Positions 1 through 7,174 are shown, numbered from the stretch's first letter. The stretch is 13,682 nt of DNA from Sphingobacterium sp. UBA4616 (GCA_002386525.1 DGIS01000032.1:1-13682), one strand, 5' to 3'. A program made the numbers and translations. The notes: generated from the sequence alone by a model not told the origin.

Positions 1-27
1 TATAAATTGATCAAAAAAACAATTATA

Positions 28-86
28 TTATTATAAACATAATAACAAACACTATTGATATTGCCATCCTGAGTTCACCATCAATA
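28..86. repeat. Two inverted repeats ahead of the FUSC gene
   Basis: TTATTAT (28-34) and ATAATAA (39-45) form a 7-bp inverted repeat around AAAC. TATTGAT (53-59) and ATCAATA (80-86) form a second 7-bp pair with a 20-nt gap. Both are perfect, but both are AT-rich, so chance is a real possibility. They could be operator sites or leader structure for the FUSC-ypdA unit. The rest of 1-181 shows no convincing plus-strand gene. Confidence 0.25.
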
Positions 87-181
87 TTAAAAATTAAGCT
101 TCTTCATCCGAAAGAGGGCTATAAATGAAATAGCGATTTACAGCGCTCATGGAGTAATATCGAAGAACAATTGTTTTTAAT

Positions 182-2410
182 ATGAAACGCAATTTATCTA
201 AGTTTGTACTATACATTATGAAACAGACACAAGAAATAAAAAGTTTTTTCTACAGCCAATATTTTGCTGATGGACTCCGAATCACTATCGGATGTATCGT
301 GCCTGTCCTTATATTTGCTACTTTCGGACAGTTTACCAATGGAACAATCGTTTCCTTGGGTGCCCTTCTAGTGGGCCTTTCCGATACACCGGGAGCCCCC
401 AGCCACAGAAGGAAAGGGATGATTGCGGGAGCAATTTTGACTACGTTAACTTTTATTCTGACCAATTTAGTTAATCAAAATGTATATCTACTAGCAGTAT
501 TCATCGGCATGGCTTGCTTTATATTCGCCATGTTTGCGGTATTCAATAGCAGAGCTGCCAATGTCGGTCTCATGTGTATTCTGATGATGTTGATTCATGT
601 ACAGATTCACTACCCCATCGCCGAAGCCATCAACTATTTAGGCTTTTATACATTAGGAGGATTATGGTATATCGCCATCAGTCTTTCCATCACCCAGGTT
701 CGTCCTTACCGGTTGGCTGAACAGGAACTATCCGAAACTATCCGTTATGTCGCAGATTACATCCGGCTGAAAGCTAATTTTTACGATGCCAAAATCGATA
801 ACGACAAAAATTACCTGAAGCTCATTGACAAACAAGTTGAAGTCAATCAGCATCAGGAAAACTTACGGGAAGTACTGTTTCAGAGTAAACGATCGATTAA
901 AGATACCACGAAAGTGGGACGCTACCTAACACTCGTTTTCAACGATATCGTTGACCTCTTTGAGCAAAGTATGGCAGCGCATTATGATTATAACGCCATC
1001 AGTGAGCGCTTTGGCCCCACTGGAATCTTAGAAGATTTCAAAAATGTAATCTTAAAATACACCAATGAGCTTGATAATTTAGCGTATCAGCTCAATACAA
1101 ATACTCAGCCTAAACCCTTATATGATTTCGACGCTGATCTCAGCCGTCTTCATGCTAAAATCGATCAGCTGGATAGAAACCAGCAGTACAGCACGTTCGC
1201 TTTACGCAAAGTATTAATCAATTTGCGCGATCTTGTCCGCCGAATCAGAAATATATACGGCTACTCACATCTACAGCCCGATGATGTCAAACGAAAAGAA
1301 ATTGATGATGCAAAACGCTTTGTCCAGAGCTCCGCAATCGATTTAAAAAAGTTTCGTGAAAACCTTACTTTAAAATCGACTATATTTCGACATGCCTGCC
1401 GGATGGCAATTGTCATGTCGATCACTTATTATGTGTTTGAAGTAACCAATATCACCAACAATGTATACTGGATACTGCTCACGATTATGGTGATCTTAAA
1501 ACCTGGCTTTGGACTCACAAAAGAACGAAATATTCAACGGCTTATCGGAACAACAATAGGTGGGCTCATAGGAGCTCTTATCCTCTTAACCATTCATGAC
1601 CCCACTGTGCTATTCGTACTGTTGGTATTCTTTTTTCTAACTGCATATAGCTTGTTCCGAGTCAATTATGTTATTGCCGTACTTTTTATGACACCATATG
1701 TATTGATTATGCTGAGCTTCGTCAGTGCCAATACCTTGGATGTCACAAAAGAACGAATATTGGATACTTTTATAGGCGGTATGATCGCGTTCCTATCCAG
1801 CTATGTTATTTTCCCTAATTGGGAAAGCATGCAAGTCAAGGAATCCATGCGTAAGCTACTGATCGCCAACTACAATTACATCGTTCAGGCGTTGAAAGAA
1901 ATTGCAGGCCAAGCACCTTCTGTCACCGATTATAAATTGACCCGCAAGGCTGTCTATGTAGAAACAGCCAATATGGGTTCTACATTCCAACGGATGCTGA
2001 CGGAACCAAAAAAACGTCAAAAATATACGAAGGAAGTCAATAAATTCGTCATATTCAACCATATTTTGGCTTCTTTCTCGGTGACTTTAATGAACCATCT
2101 TGACGAAATGGACAATAATTATATCAATAAGGACCATGTTCGGGCAATCCGAAAAATCTTAAGCTCACTTGAACAATCCATTCAGCTCCTACATTCCGAA
2201 GATAGTACCAAGGAATTCGTTCCTTTGATCATCGAGATTCCAAACGATCGATTTGCCCATGCAGACACCAGTTCAGTAGATGGACAGCTCCTGACCGAAC
2301 AGTTAGAATTTTTAAGTAAAATTGCTCAAGATCTACATAAAATAGTTCAGGATCTCCACACCAAAAGCACAACAATGTCAGAAAATGATCTGCAAAAGGC
2401 TTTAAGCTGA
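182..2410 (+). CDS. FUSC (YccS/YhfK-like) family inner-membrane protein
   Basis: A 742-residue protein with the two-block layout of the FUSC/YccS family. A first hydrophobic block spans about residues 30-175, followed by a long soluble, partly helical region at about 176-400. A second hydrophobic block spans about 402-545 and holds the family-like stretch KPGFGLTKER near 440 and RLIGTTIGGLIGA just after it. A cytoplasmic tail of about 195 residues completes it. FUSC proteins (fusaric-acid resistance, AaeB, YccS) are inner-membrane proteins, and some members export aromatic acids; the substrate here is unknown. ypdA begins 31 nt downstream on the same strand, so the two are probably one operon. 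No Shine-Dalgarno is visible. Met13 (position 218) is an equally good or better start: it begins close to the conserved YSQYFADGLR segment, and a TAAGTTTG element (199-206) lies just upstream of it. Confidence 0.9.
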   Translation: MKRNLSKFVLYIMKQTQEIKSFFYSQYFADGLRITIGCIVPVLIFATFGQFTNGTIVSLGALLVGLSDTPGAPSHRRKGMIAGAILTTLTFILTNLVNQNVYLLAVFIGMACFIFAMFAVFNSRAANVGLMCILMMLIHVQIHYPIAEAINYLGFYTLGGLWYIAISLSITQVRPYRLAEQELSETIRYVADYIRLKANFYDAKIDNDKNYLKLIDKQVEVNQHQENLREVLFQSKRSIKDTTKVGRYLTLVFNDIVDLFEQSMAAHYDYNAISERFGPTGILEDFKNVILKYTNELDNLAYQLNTNTQPKPLYDFDADLSRLHAKIDQLDRNQQYSTFALRKVLINLRDLVRRIRNIYGYSHLQPDDVKRKEIDDAKRFVQSSAIDLKKFRENLTLKSTIFRHACRMAIVMSITYYVFEVTNITNNVYWILLTIMVILKPGFGLTKERNIQRLIGTTIGGLIGALILLTIHDPTVLFVLLVFFFLTAYSLFRVNYVIAVLFMTPYVLIMLSFVSANTLDVTKERILDTFIGGMIAFLSSYVIFPNWESMQVKESMRKLLIANYNYIVQALKEIAGQAPSVTDYKLTRKAVYVETANMGSTFQRMLTEPKKRQKYTKEVNKFVIFNHILASFSVTLMNHLDEMDNNYINKDHVRAIRKILSSLEQSIQLLHSEDSTKEFVPLIIEIPNDRFAHADTSSVDGQLLTEQLEFLSKIAQDLHKIVQDLHTKSTTMSENDLQKALS

Positions 2411-2441
2411 TTTATTCTATAAAATTATCGACATTTACATC

Positions 2442-3425
2442 ATGAGTGATAGCATGAAACAGTACGACCTGATTATAGTTGGCGGCGGGCCAATTGGCTT
2501 AGCTTGTGCCCTAGAAGCGAAAGAATCAAATTTAAATTATCTTATCCTTGAAAAAGGCTGTTTGGTTAATTCTCTTTATAATTATCCCCAGAATATGACT
2601 TTTTTCTCTTCCTCCGAAAGATTAGAAATTGGAGATATTCCTTTTGTAACAACCAATCCTAAGCCCAAACGGATGGAGGCTTTGGAGTATTACAGACGTA
2701 TACAGCAAAAGTTCGCCCTAGATACACACCTCTTCGAAGAAGTACTTGATATCAAGCAGGAAGGATCCGGATTTTTGGTTACCAGCAGCAAAAGGATGTA
2801 TTTGAGCAAAAAAATCATTATTGCAACCGGCTTTTACGACATTCCCATGTTGCTCAATATTCCGGGCGAAGAACTTCCCAAAGTCAGGCATTATTACGAT
2901 GACCCGCATTATTATAGCAGTCAAAAAGTAATTGTTGTGGGGGCTAGTAATTCATCTATTGATGCTGCGCTGGAAACTTTTCGAAAAGGAGCTCAAGTTT
3001 CTTTGGTTATCCGTGGTAGCGCAATTAGCCATCGGGTAAAATACTGGGTAAGACCTGATATTGAAAATCGAATTGCTGCGGGGGAAATTGATGTCTATTA
3101 TAATAGCTACTTGACCGAAGTAACACCGACCTCCGCGCATATACAAACCCCAAAGGGTACTATCGAACTCGAAAATGACTTTGTGCTGGCATTAACGGGT
3201 TATCGACCCAATTTTGATTTTTTGAAAAGGATCGGGATTGATATTCCACTAGAAGCGCCTTGTATTCCAAGTCATAATGAAGACACGATGGAAACAAATG
3301 TAGCGGGAATCTATCTAGCAGGTGTGGTTTGTGGCGGCTTAAACACTCACCTATGGTTTATTGAAAATTCACGAATCCATGCCAAACAGATTATCGGACA
3401 CATTCTTCAATCAACACTTACTTAA
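2442..3425 (+). CDS. ypdA: YpdA-like FAD/NADPH disulfide reductase (putative bacillithiol disulfide reductase)
   Basis: A 327-residue two-dinucleotide-fold flavoprotein of the length typical of YpdA/Bdr. The N-terminal FAD motif GGGPIG is at residues 14-19, ATG at 128-130 closes the FAD fold, and the NAD(P)H motif GASNSS is at 167-172. A final FAD-binding segment YLAGVV lies at 291-296. There is no CxxC motif, which separates it from thioredoxin reductase. YpdA is the proposed NADPH-dependent reductase of oxidised bacillithiol, a low-molecular-weight thiol also found in some Bacteroidota. The Cys that Firmicutes members carry in GGGPCG is Ile18 here. Met5 (2454) is a possible alternative start. 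It follows the FUSC gene by 31 nt, and its last 8 bp overlap the 3' end of the convergent tetR gene. Confidence 0.82.
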   Translation: MSDSMKQYDLIIVGGGPIGLACALEAKESNLNYLILEKGCLVNSLYNYPQNMTFFSSSERLEIGDIPFVTTNPKPKRMEALEYYRRIQQKFALDTHLFEEVLDIKQEGSGFLVTSSKRMYLSKKIIIATGFYDIPMLLNIPGEELPKVRHYYDDPHYYSSQKVIVVGASNSSIDAALETFRKGAQVSLVIRGSAISHRVKYWVRPDIENRIAAGEIDVYYNSYLTEVTPTSAHIQTPKGTIELENDFVLALTGYRPNFDFLKRIGIDIPLEAPCIPSHNEDTMETNVAGIYLAGVVCGGLNTHLWFIENSRIHAKQIIGHILQSTLT

Positions 3426-4032
3426 CCTGAAATCGTAAGCCATTTAAGAAGATTTTCATCATTTTCTTTTGCAAACTGAGGATATGATCGAATTCCTCTT
3501 TTGTGGGAAATAACATGTTTTTCATATCCTTCAGTATGCCCATACGCATACCGAACAGCGAGTATAAAAGAATTCTCGCCGTTTCATTGATATCTTCAAC
3601 CTGTATTTCTCCAGCATCGATACCGATCTTCAGAATCTTCTCAATAATTTCAACTTCCCGAAGATAAGACTCTTTAAACACCTGCTCCAATTCATCGGGG
3701 AGTTCTTTCACCATCTTCATGGTATATTCAAACAAATTATAATATTGATTGATAATTTTGACACGCATATCAATGGAGTACATCATGATTTCCTCGAAGT
3801 CGCCTCCCCTCCCTATGACATCCTCCAGATCCTCGATCATTTTATCAATTACATATTCGAAGACAGCAGAATATAAGCTATTTTTGTCTGGAAAATAGTA
3901 ATACAGCAATGCTTTTGAAAAATTGAGATCTTTAGCTATTTCCGACATCGTTGTCTTAGCCATTCCGAAGTGTGCAAAGCGCCTTGTCGCAGCCTCTAGA
4001 ATTTTGATTCTTTTTACATCTGCATTACCCAT
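3418..4032 (-). CDS. TetR/AcrR-family transcriptional regulator
   Basis: A 204-residue protein with a classic TetR N-terminus: helix ILEAATRRFAHFG at residues 11-23, then the helix-turn-helix at about 26-50, including TTMSEIAKDLNFSKALLYYY and the FPDKNSLY segment. The C-terminal ligand/dimer domain (about 55-204) is divergent, as usual, so the inducer cannot be read from it. The start ATG follows AT-rich DNA without a Shine-Dalgarno. It is divergent from murB, and a perfect palindrome in the shared control region (4057-4069) is a good candidate operator for autoregulation. Its 3' end overlaps ypdA by 8 bp in convergent orientation. It may control itself, the FUSC-ypdA unit, or both; only the first has direct sequence support. 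Confidence 0.9.
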   Translation of the reverse strand: MGNADVKRIKILEAATRRFAHFGMAKTTMSEIAKDLNFSKALLYYYFPDKNSLYSAVFEYVIDKMIEDLEDVIGRGGDFEEIMMYSIDMRVKIINQYYNLFEYTMKMVKELPDELEQVFKESYLREVEIIEKILKIGIDAGEIQVEDINETARILLYSLFGMRMGILKDMKNMLFPTKEEFDHILSLQKKMMKIFLNGLRFQVK

Positions 4033-4050
4033 TAAACTTATATTTTTTAT

Positions 4051-4069
4051 CGTTAAATAAACGGTTTAT
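4051..4069. promoter_or_regulatory. Candidate TetR operator: overlapping palindromes between tetR and murB
   Basis: ATAAAC-G-GTTTAT (4057-4069) is a perfect 13-bp inverted repeat with a one-base centre. A second, weaker inverted repeat, CGTT/AACG (4051-4063), overlaps its left half. The site lies 24 bp upstream of the tetR start codon and just upstream of the probable murB -7 element. TetR-family repressors usually bind such short palindromes in the divergent promoter they control. The assignment is inferred from position and symmetry. Confidence 0.5.
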
Positions 4070-4071
4070 AC

Positions 4072-4079
4072 TATCTTTA
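4072..4079 (+). promoter_or_regulatory. Probable murB -7 element (TATCTTTA)
   Basis: TATCTTTA resembles the Bacteroidota -7 consensus TAnnTTTG with a final A in place of G. No clear TTTG -33 partner is visible at the expected distance. Transcription starting a few bases downstream would leave almost no leader for an ATG at 4089, but about 50 nt for the ATG at 4137. This is one reason to prefer the later murB start. Confidence 0.4.
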
Positions 4080-4136
4080 CCGATTATCATGCTAAAGATA
4101 GCTGATTTTTTTGAATTTCTGAAAATTAAAGTCAAT

Positions 4137-5153
4137 ATGGAATTAAACGTTCAATCGAATATTTCTTTGAAACCTTTCAATACGTTTGGAATAGAGGAAA
4201 AGGCAAATTTTCTCATTGAAGTGAATGATAATGAAACATTGACCGAAATTTTTAAAAACAACATTTTTAAAGACAATTTTTTTGTTTTGGGAGCTGGAAG
4301 CAATGTTTTGTTCACCAAAGCTTTCGAGGGATATATCATCCGCATGACAAGCAAAGGCATACAGTCAAAAATTGATGGCAACGATGTCTATGTAACAGCG
4401 CAAGCGGGAGAAATCTGGAACGACTTCGTCTGGTATTGCATTGAGCATAATTACGCTGGCGTCGAAAACATGGCGCTGATTCCTGGAACTGTAGGCGCCT
4501 CTCCTGTTCAAAATATAGGTGCATATGGGGCAGAATTAATGTATATCTTCCACGAATGCCAGGCTTTTGATACACGTACAGGTAGCTTTATACGATTCCA
4601 GAAAGAAGATTGCTGCTTTTCCTACAGGGATAGTATCTTTAAAACAGCACATAAGGGCCGGTTTATTATCACTCAAGTAACCTATAAACTCAGCCTAATC
4701 CCTCATATCAATACAAGTTATGGCGCAATAGAAGTGGAGCTTGATAAAGAAAATATAACCAATCCAAGTATCGCCGATGTTGCAACCGTTGTCTCCAAAA
4801 TACGCGTGGAAAAGCTTCCCGACCCGAGTACAGTCGGAAATGCAGGAAGTTTTTTTAAAAATCCCATAGTAACTGAATCATTCTTCGCTACGCTCCAAAA
4901 AGAATACCCAACTATTCCGCACTATCCCATGCCCAATAATGAAACAAAATTAGCTGCAGGATGGTTAATAGAACAATGCGGTTGGAAAGGAAAAACATAT
5001 GGACAAGCGGGTGTGTGGAAAAATCAGGCACTTGTACTAATAAATAGACAAAACGCTAGTGGACAGGAAATTTACAACCTGTCGGAACATATAATAAGCG
5101 ACGTAGCCGATAAATTCGGCGTTACGTTAGAGCGTGAGGTTAATTTATTATAA
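4137..5153 (+). CDS. murB: UDP-N-acetylenolpyruvoylglucosamine reductase MurB
   Basis: The enzyme reduces UDP-GlcNAc-enolpyruvate to UDP-MurNAc with NADPH and FAD, in cytoplasmic peptidoglycan synthesis. Numbering from this start (338 aa), the opening SLKPFNTFGI segment is followed by the FAD-binding VLGAGSN near 50 and IPGTVGASP near 115-123. The expected catalytic residues are present: Arg164 in SYRDS, Ser238 in GNAGSFFKNP and Glu334 in the C-terminal EREVNLL. The YPMPNNETKLAAGWLIEQCG block and overall length fit type I (E. coli-like) MurB. The frame is open from an ATG at 4089 (354 aa), but those 16 extra residues do not look like MurB and would start almost at the likely transcription start, so I chose 4137. 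It is divergent from tetR and not in an operon with a cell-wall cluster here. Confidence 0.93.
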   Translation: MELNVQSNISLKPFNTFGIEEKANFLIEVNDNETLTEIFKNNIFKDNFFVLGAGSNVLFTKAFEGYIIRMTSKGIQSKIDGNDVYVTAQAGEIWNDFVWYCIEHNYAGVENMALIPGTVGASPVQNIGAYGAELMYIFHECQAFDTRTGSFIRFQKEDCCFSYRDSIFKTAHKGRFIITQVTYKLSLIPHINTSYGAIEVELDKENITNPSIADVATVVSKIRVEKLPDPSTVGNAGSFFKNPIVTESFFATLQKEYPTIPHYPMPNNETKLAAGWLIEQCGWKGKTYGQAGVWKNQALVLINRQNASGQEIYNLSEHIISDVADKFGVTLEREVNLL

Positions 5154-5163
5154 AAACCGCTAA

Positions 5164-5219
5164 CTAATCCGTTTTGACTTTCCACAAATAAAAGCGGATT
5201 AGAAAAACGCTTCAAAGCG
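5164..5219 (+). terminator. Two tandem hairpins downstream of murB
   Basis: CTAATCCG (5164-5171) pairs perfectly with CGGATTAG (5195-5202), and four more pairs (one G-T) extend it inward with TTTT/AAAG, giving a 12-bp stem around a 15-nt loop. A second small hairpin follows, CGCTT-CA-AAGCG (5208-5219). On the plus strand they are followed by A-rich rather than T-rich sequence, so they are not canonical intrinsic terminators. They may act as transcript-end or mRNA-stability structures for murB. Confidence 0.4.
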
Positions 5220-5283
5220 CCATAGAATCACTTTTAGCTAATTTTATTTACTTAAAGTTAGCCATAAAACATTTTTATTGGCC

Positions 5284-5310
5284 TTAAAATAACCTTAAAA
5301 TTACATTAAC
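5284..5310 (+). promoter_or_regulatory. Three TTAA repeats at exact 11-bp spacing upstream of the sigma gene
   Basis: TTAAAAT begins at 5284 and again at 5295, and TTAAC begins at 5306, giving three copies in exact 11-bp register on one DNA face. The first two sit in a longer repeated CCTTAAAAT. Direct repeats at 11 bp are typical of sites for OmpR/PhoB-type response regulators. The site lies 106 bp upstream of the sigma-factor start. AT-rich chance repetition cannot be excluded. Confidence 0.3.
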
Positions 5311-5351
5311 AAATCTTATTTTATCATTTTTGGCGCATTATTTGCCTCATA

Positions 5352-5413
5352 CTTAATGAACCTCATTTTATAAACTTACTGTTTTGTAAAAAGAACAGTT
5401 ATAATTCATTAAG
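5352..5413. repeat. Nested inverted repeats in the sigma-factor leader
   Basis: CTTAATGAA (5352-5360) and TTCATTAAG (5405-5413) are a perfect 9-bp inverted repeat whose right arm ends two bases before the sigma-factor ATG. Inside it, ACTGTT (5378-5383) and AACAGT (5394-5399) are a second perfect pair with a 10-nt loop. The two pairs do not share a centre, so a nested RNA structure fits better than one symmetric operator. It could influence translation start or be a protein-binding site. Confidence 0.35.
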
Positions 5414-5415
5414 CT

Positions 5416-5925
5416 ATGACTAAGAATGAATTTGACACCATGGTGATTGAGCAATCTGACTCATTAAAACTCTACGCCAGAAATTTTACCAGTGATTACG
5501 AAGATGCAAACGATCTCGTTCAGGATACAATTCTGAAAGCTGTAACCTATTTTAAAAATTTCAGAGAAGGAACAAATTTAAAAGGATGGCTCTATACCAT
5601 CATGAAAAACACGTTTATTAATAATTATAGACGCATTGTAAAAACAAATTCCTTCATCACGAAAGATGAGGATATTTCTAATGCAAACCTCCTCTTGTCT
5701 GCTTCCTCCAATCAGGGAGAAAGTAAATTTGTCATGCAAGACATCCACGAAGCATTATCAAGTCTTTCCGAAGAGTATTATATCCCCTTTACATTGTACT
5801 TTGAAGGTTTTAAATATCATGAGATATCTGAACACCTGAATATCCCCATCGGAACTGTAAAGACAAGAATACATGTAGCCAGAAAATTAATGAAAAGATC
5901 GCTATCGGCGTATAAAGTAGCCTAG
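5416..5925 (+). CDS. ECF-type RNA polymerase sigma factor (sigma-70 family)
   Basis: 169 residues with only regions 2 and 4, as in extracytoplasmic-function sigma factors. Region 2 spans about residues 10-75, with the core-binding segment DYEDANDLVQDTILKA at 27-42 and the -10 recognition part FREGTNLKGWLYTIMKNTF at 49-67. Region 4 spans about 110-162, with the helix-turn-helix YHEISEHLNIPIGTVKTRIH. This subtype, recognisable by FREGTNLKGWLYTIMKN, is common across Bacteroidota. No anti-sigma factor or FecR-like gene is adjacent, so activity is probably set by expression or by a distant partner. The 260-bp upstream region is unusually rich in repeats. The cytochrome b5-like gene starts 31 nt downstream and may be partly co-transcribed. 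Confidence 0.93.
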   Translation: MTKNEFDTMVIEQSDSLKLYARNFTSDYEDANDLVQDTILKAVTYFKNFREGTNLKGWLYTIMKNTFINNYRRIVKTNSFITKDEDISNANLLLSASSNQGESKFVMQDIHEALSSLSEEYYIPFTLYFEGFKYHEISEHLNIPIGTVKTRIHVARKLMKRSLSAYKVA

Positions 5926-5931
5926 TTTTTA

Positions 5932-5939
5932 TATCTTCG
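5932..5939 (+). promoter_or_regulatory. Possible -7 element (TATCTTCG) for the heme-binding protein gene
   Basis: TATCTTCG matches the TAnnTTTG -7 pattern except for one base (C for the third T) and lies 17 bp before the ATG at 5957. No clear -33 element is seen. It suggests that the small gene can be transcribed independently of the sigma-factor gene. Confidence 0.3.
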
Positions 5940-5956
5940 CCAACTTAACATTACTA

Positions 5957-6202
5957 ATGGCAGAGGAATTATTAGAATATAGCAAAAGTCAATTGGCTTT
6001 AAGGAACGGCTGCGACAAACCGCAGATATGGGTTGCCTATCGTGGATACATTTATGATGTCGGCGAAAGTAGACTGTGGAAGAATGGCATGCATTACGAG
6101 CATTGGGCTGGACAAGATCTAACTGAGGAGCTTCAAGACGCTCCCCATTCAGACGCTGTATTTTTAAAATTCCAAATTATCGGAAAACTGAAAGATAAGT
6201 GA
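5957..6202 (+). CDS. Small cytochrome b5-like heme/steroid-binding domain protein
   Basis: An 81-residue single-domain protein of the predicted heme/steroid-binding group related to cytochrome b5. The fold signature WVAYRGYIYDV (residues 25-35) is followed by HYEHWAGQDLT (46-56) and APHSDA (62-67). His49 (or His46) and His64 are the expected axial heme ligands. There is no signal peptide or membrane segment, so it is probably cytoplasmic. The biological role of this short family is not well defined; electron transfer or heme/redox sensing are reasonable guesses. It follows the sigma-factor gene by 31 nt. Its TGA (6200-6202) is directly adjacent to the stop codon of the convergent sugar-kinase gene. 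Confidence 0.8.
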   Translation: MAEELLEYSKSQLALRNGCDKPQIWVAYRGYIYDVGESRLWKNGMHYEHWAGQDLTEELQDAPHSDAVFLKFQIIGKLKDK

Positions 6203-7117
6203 TTATAAATTAAACTGGGACAGGGCTACAAACGCGTTCAATCGCTTTTGTATGTCCTCTTGAGTGAGGCTAACCAAGCGATCTGTTCCAAATTTCTCTA
6301 CACAAAATGAAGCTAGCGCAGAACCGAAAATCAAGGCATTCTTCATATTTGTAAAGTTTATACTTTTTACTTTCGCTAGATATCCAATAAAACCTCCTGC
6401 AAAGGAATCACCTGCACCGGTTGGATCAAACACATCTGCCAGGGGAAGTGCCGGAGCAGAAAAAATCTGATTCTCACCGAAAAGAAGTGCACCGTGCTCA
6501 CCCTTTTTAATAATTAAATAGCGCGGCCCCATTTCCAAAATAACTTTTGCAGCCTTAACAAGAGAATATTCGCCAGATAGTTGTCTGGCTTCTGAATCAT
6601 TTATAGCTAATACATCCACCTTCAGAAGAACCTTTCTTAAGTCATCCATCGCAACATTCATCCAGTAATTCATTGTATCGAGTACAACTAACTTCGGCTT
6701 GTGTTTTAAGCGCGCCAAGGTTGTCAATTGTATTTGAGGGGTAAGGTTACCTAGGAGAAGATATTCACAATCCTGGTAGCTCTCTGGAATAATGGGGTCA
6801 AATTCAGCCAATACATTTAAGTCCGTAGCTAAAGTATCGCGGCTATTCATGTCATTATGATATCTGCCCGACCAATAAAAAGTTTGCCCGCCATTTATCA
6901 CCTGCACGCCCGTTACATCTATACCACGGTTCTTGATAAGATCAAAATGGTCATTTCCAAAATCTTCTCCAACAACGCTGACCAACTTGATTTGATCACA
7001 CAGATAGGATGCCGCCAGACTTGCGAATGTGCCGGCACCACCTAGAATTTTGTCAGTTTTACCGAACGGCGTCTCTATTGTGTCGAAAGCCACCGTACCA
7101 ATAATTACTAAACTCAT
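6203..7117 (-). CDS. PfkB/ribokinase-family carbohydrate kinase
   Basis: 304 residues, the usual length for the ribokinase/PfkB fold. The N-terminal strand MSLVIIGTVAFDTI leads to the glycine-rich substrate-side motif GGAGT (26-30). NDSEA (173-177) matches the second family motif. DPTGAGDSFAGGF (231-243) is PfkB signature 2, with the anion hole and catalytic base Asp237. It therefore phosphorylates a small sugar, nucleoside or related alcohol using ATP; the exact substrate cannot be read from sequence. It is a single gene, downstream of the tRNA-Asn cluster and its terminator, with its start only 24 bp beyond the terminator's T-tract. It meets the cytochrome b5-like gene stop to stop with no intergenic base. 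Confidence 0.9.
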   Translation of the reverse strand: MSLVIIGTVAFDTIETPFGKTDKILGGAGTFASLAASYLCDQIKLVSVVGEDFGNDHFDLIKNRGIDVTGVQVINGGQTFYWSGRYHNDMNSRDTLATDLNVLAEFDPIIPESYQDCEYLLLGNLTPQIQLTTLARLKHKPKLVVLDTMNYWMNVAMDDLRKVLLKVDVLAINDSEARQLSGEYSLVKAAKVILEMGPRYLIIKKGEHGALLFGENQIFSAPALPLADVFDPTGAGDSFAGGFIGYLAKVKSINFTNMKNALIFGSALASFCVEKFGTDRLVSLTQEDIQKRLNAFVALSQFNL

Positions 7118-7141
7118 AGTCTTTTTATAAGCATGGTAAAC

Positions 7142-7166
7142 AAAAAAACCGGCATAAAGCCGGTTT
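7142..7166 (-). terminator. Intrinsic terminator of the tRNA-Asn cluster
   Basis: Read on the minus strand, an 8-bp perfect stem AAACCGGC/GCCGGTTT with a 5-nt loop is followed by a run of seven T (complement of 7148-7142). It lies 9 bp beyond the 3' end of the last tRNA. This is a textbook rho-independent terminator separating the tRNA transcript from the kinase gene. The T-run with the next G also gives a TTTG that could serve as a -33 box for the kinase, but no good -7 partner follows. Confidence 0.85.
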
Positions 7167-7174
7167 AAATATTG

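Noticed and set aside
4089..4136. N-terminal extension of MurB from the ATG at 4089
   Set aside because: The 16 extra residues do not resemble MurB, and this ATG would lie almost at the transcription start predicted from TATCTTTA at 4072-4079.
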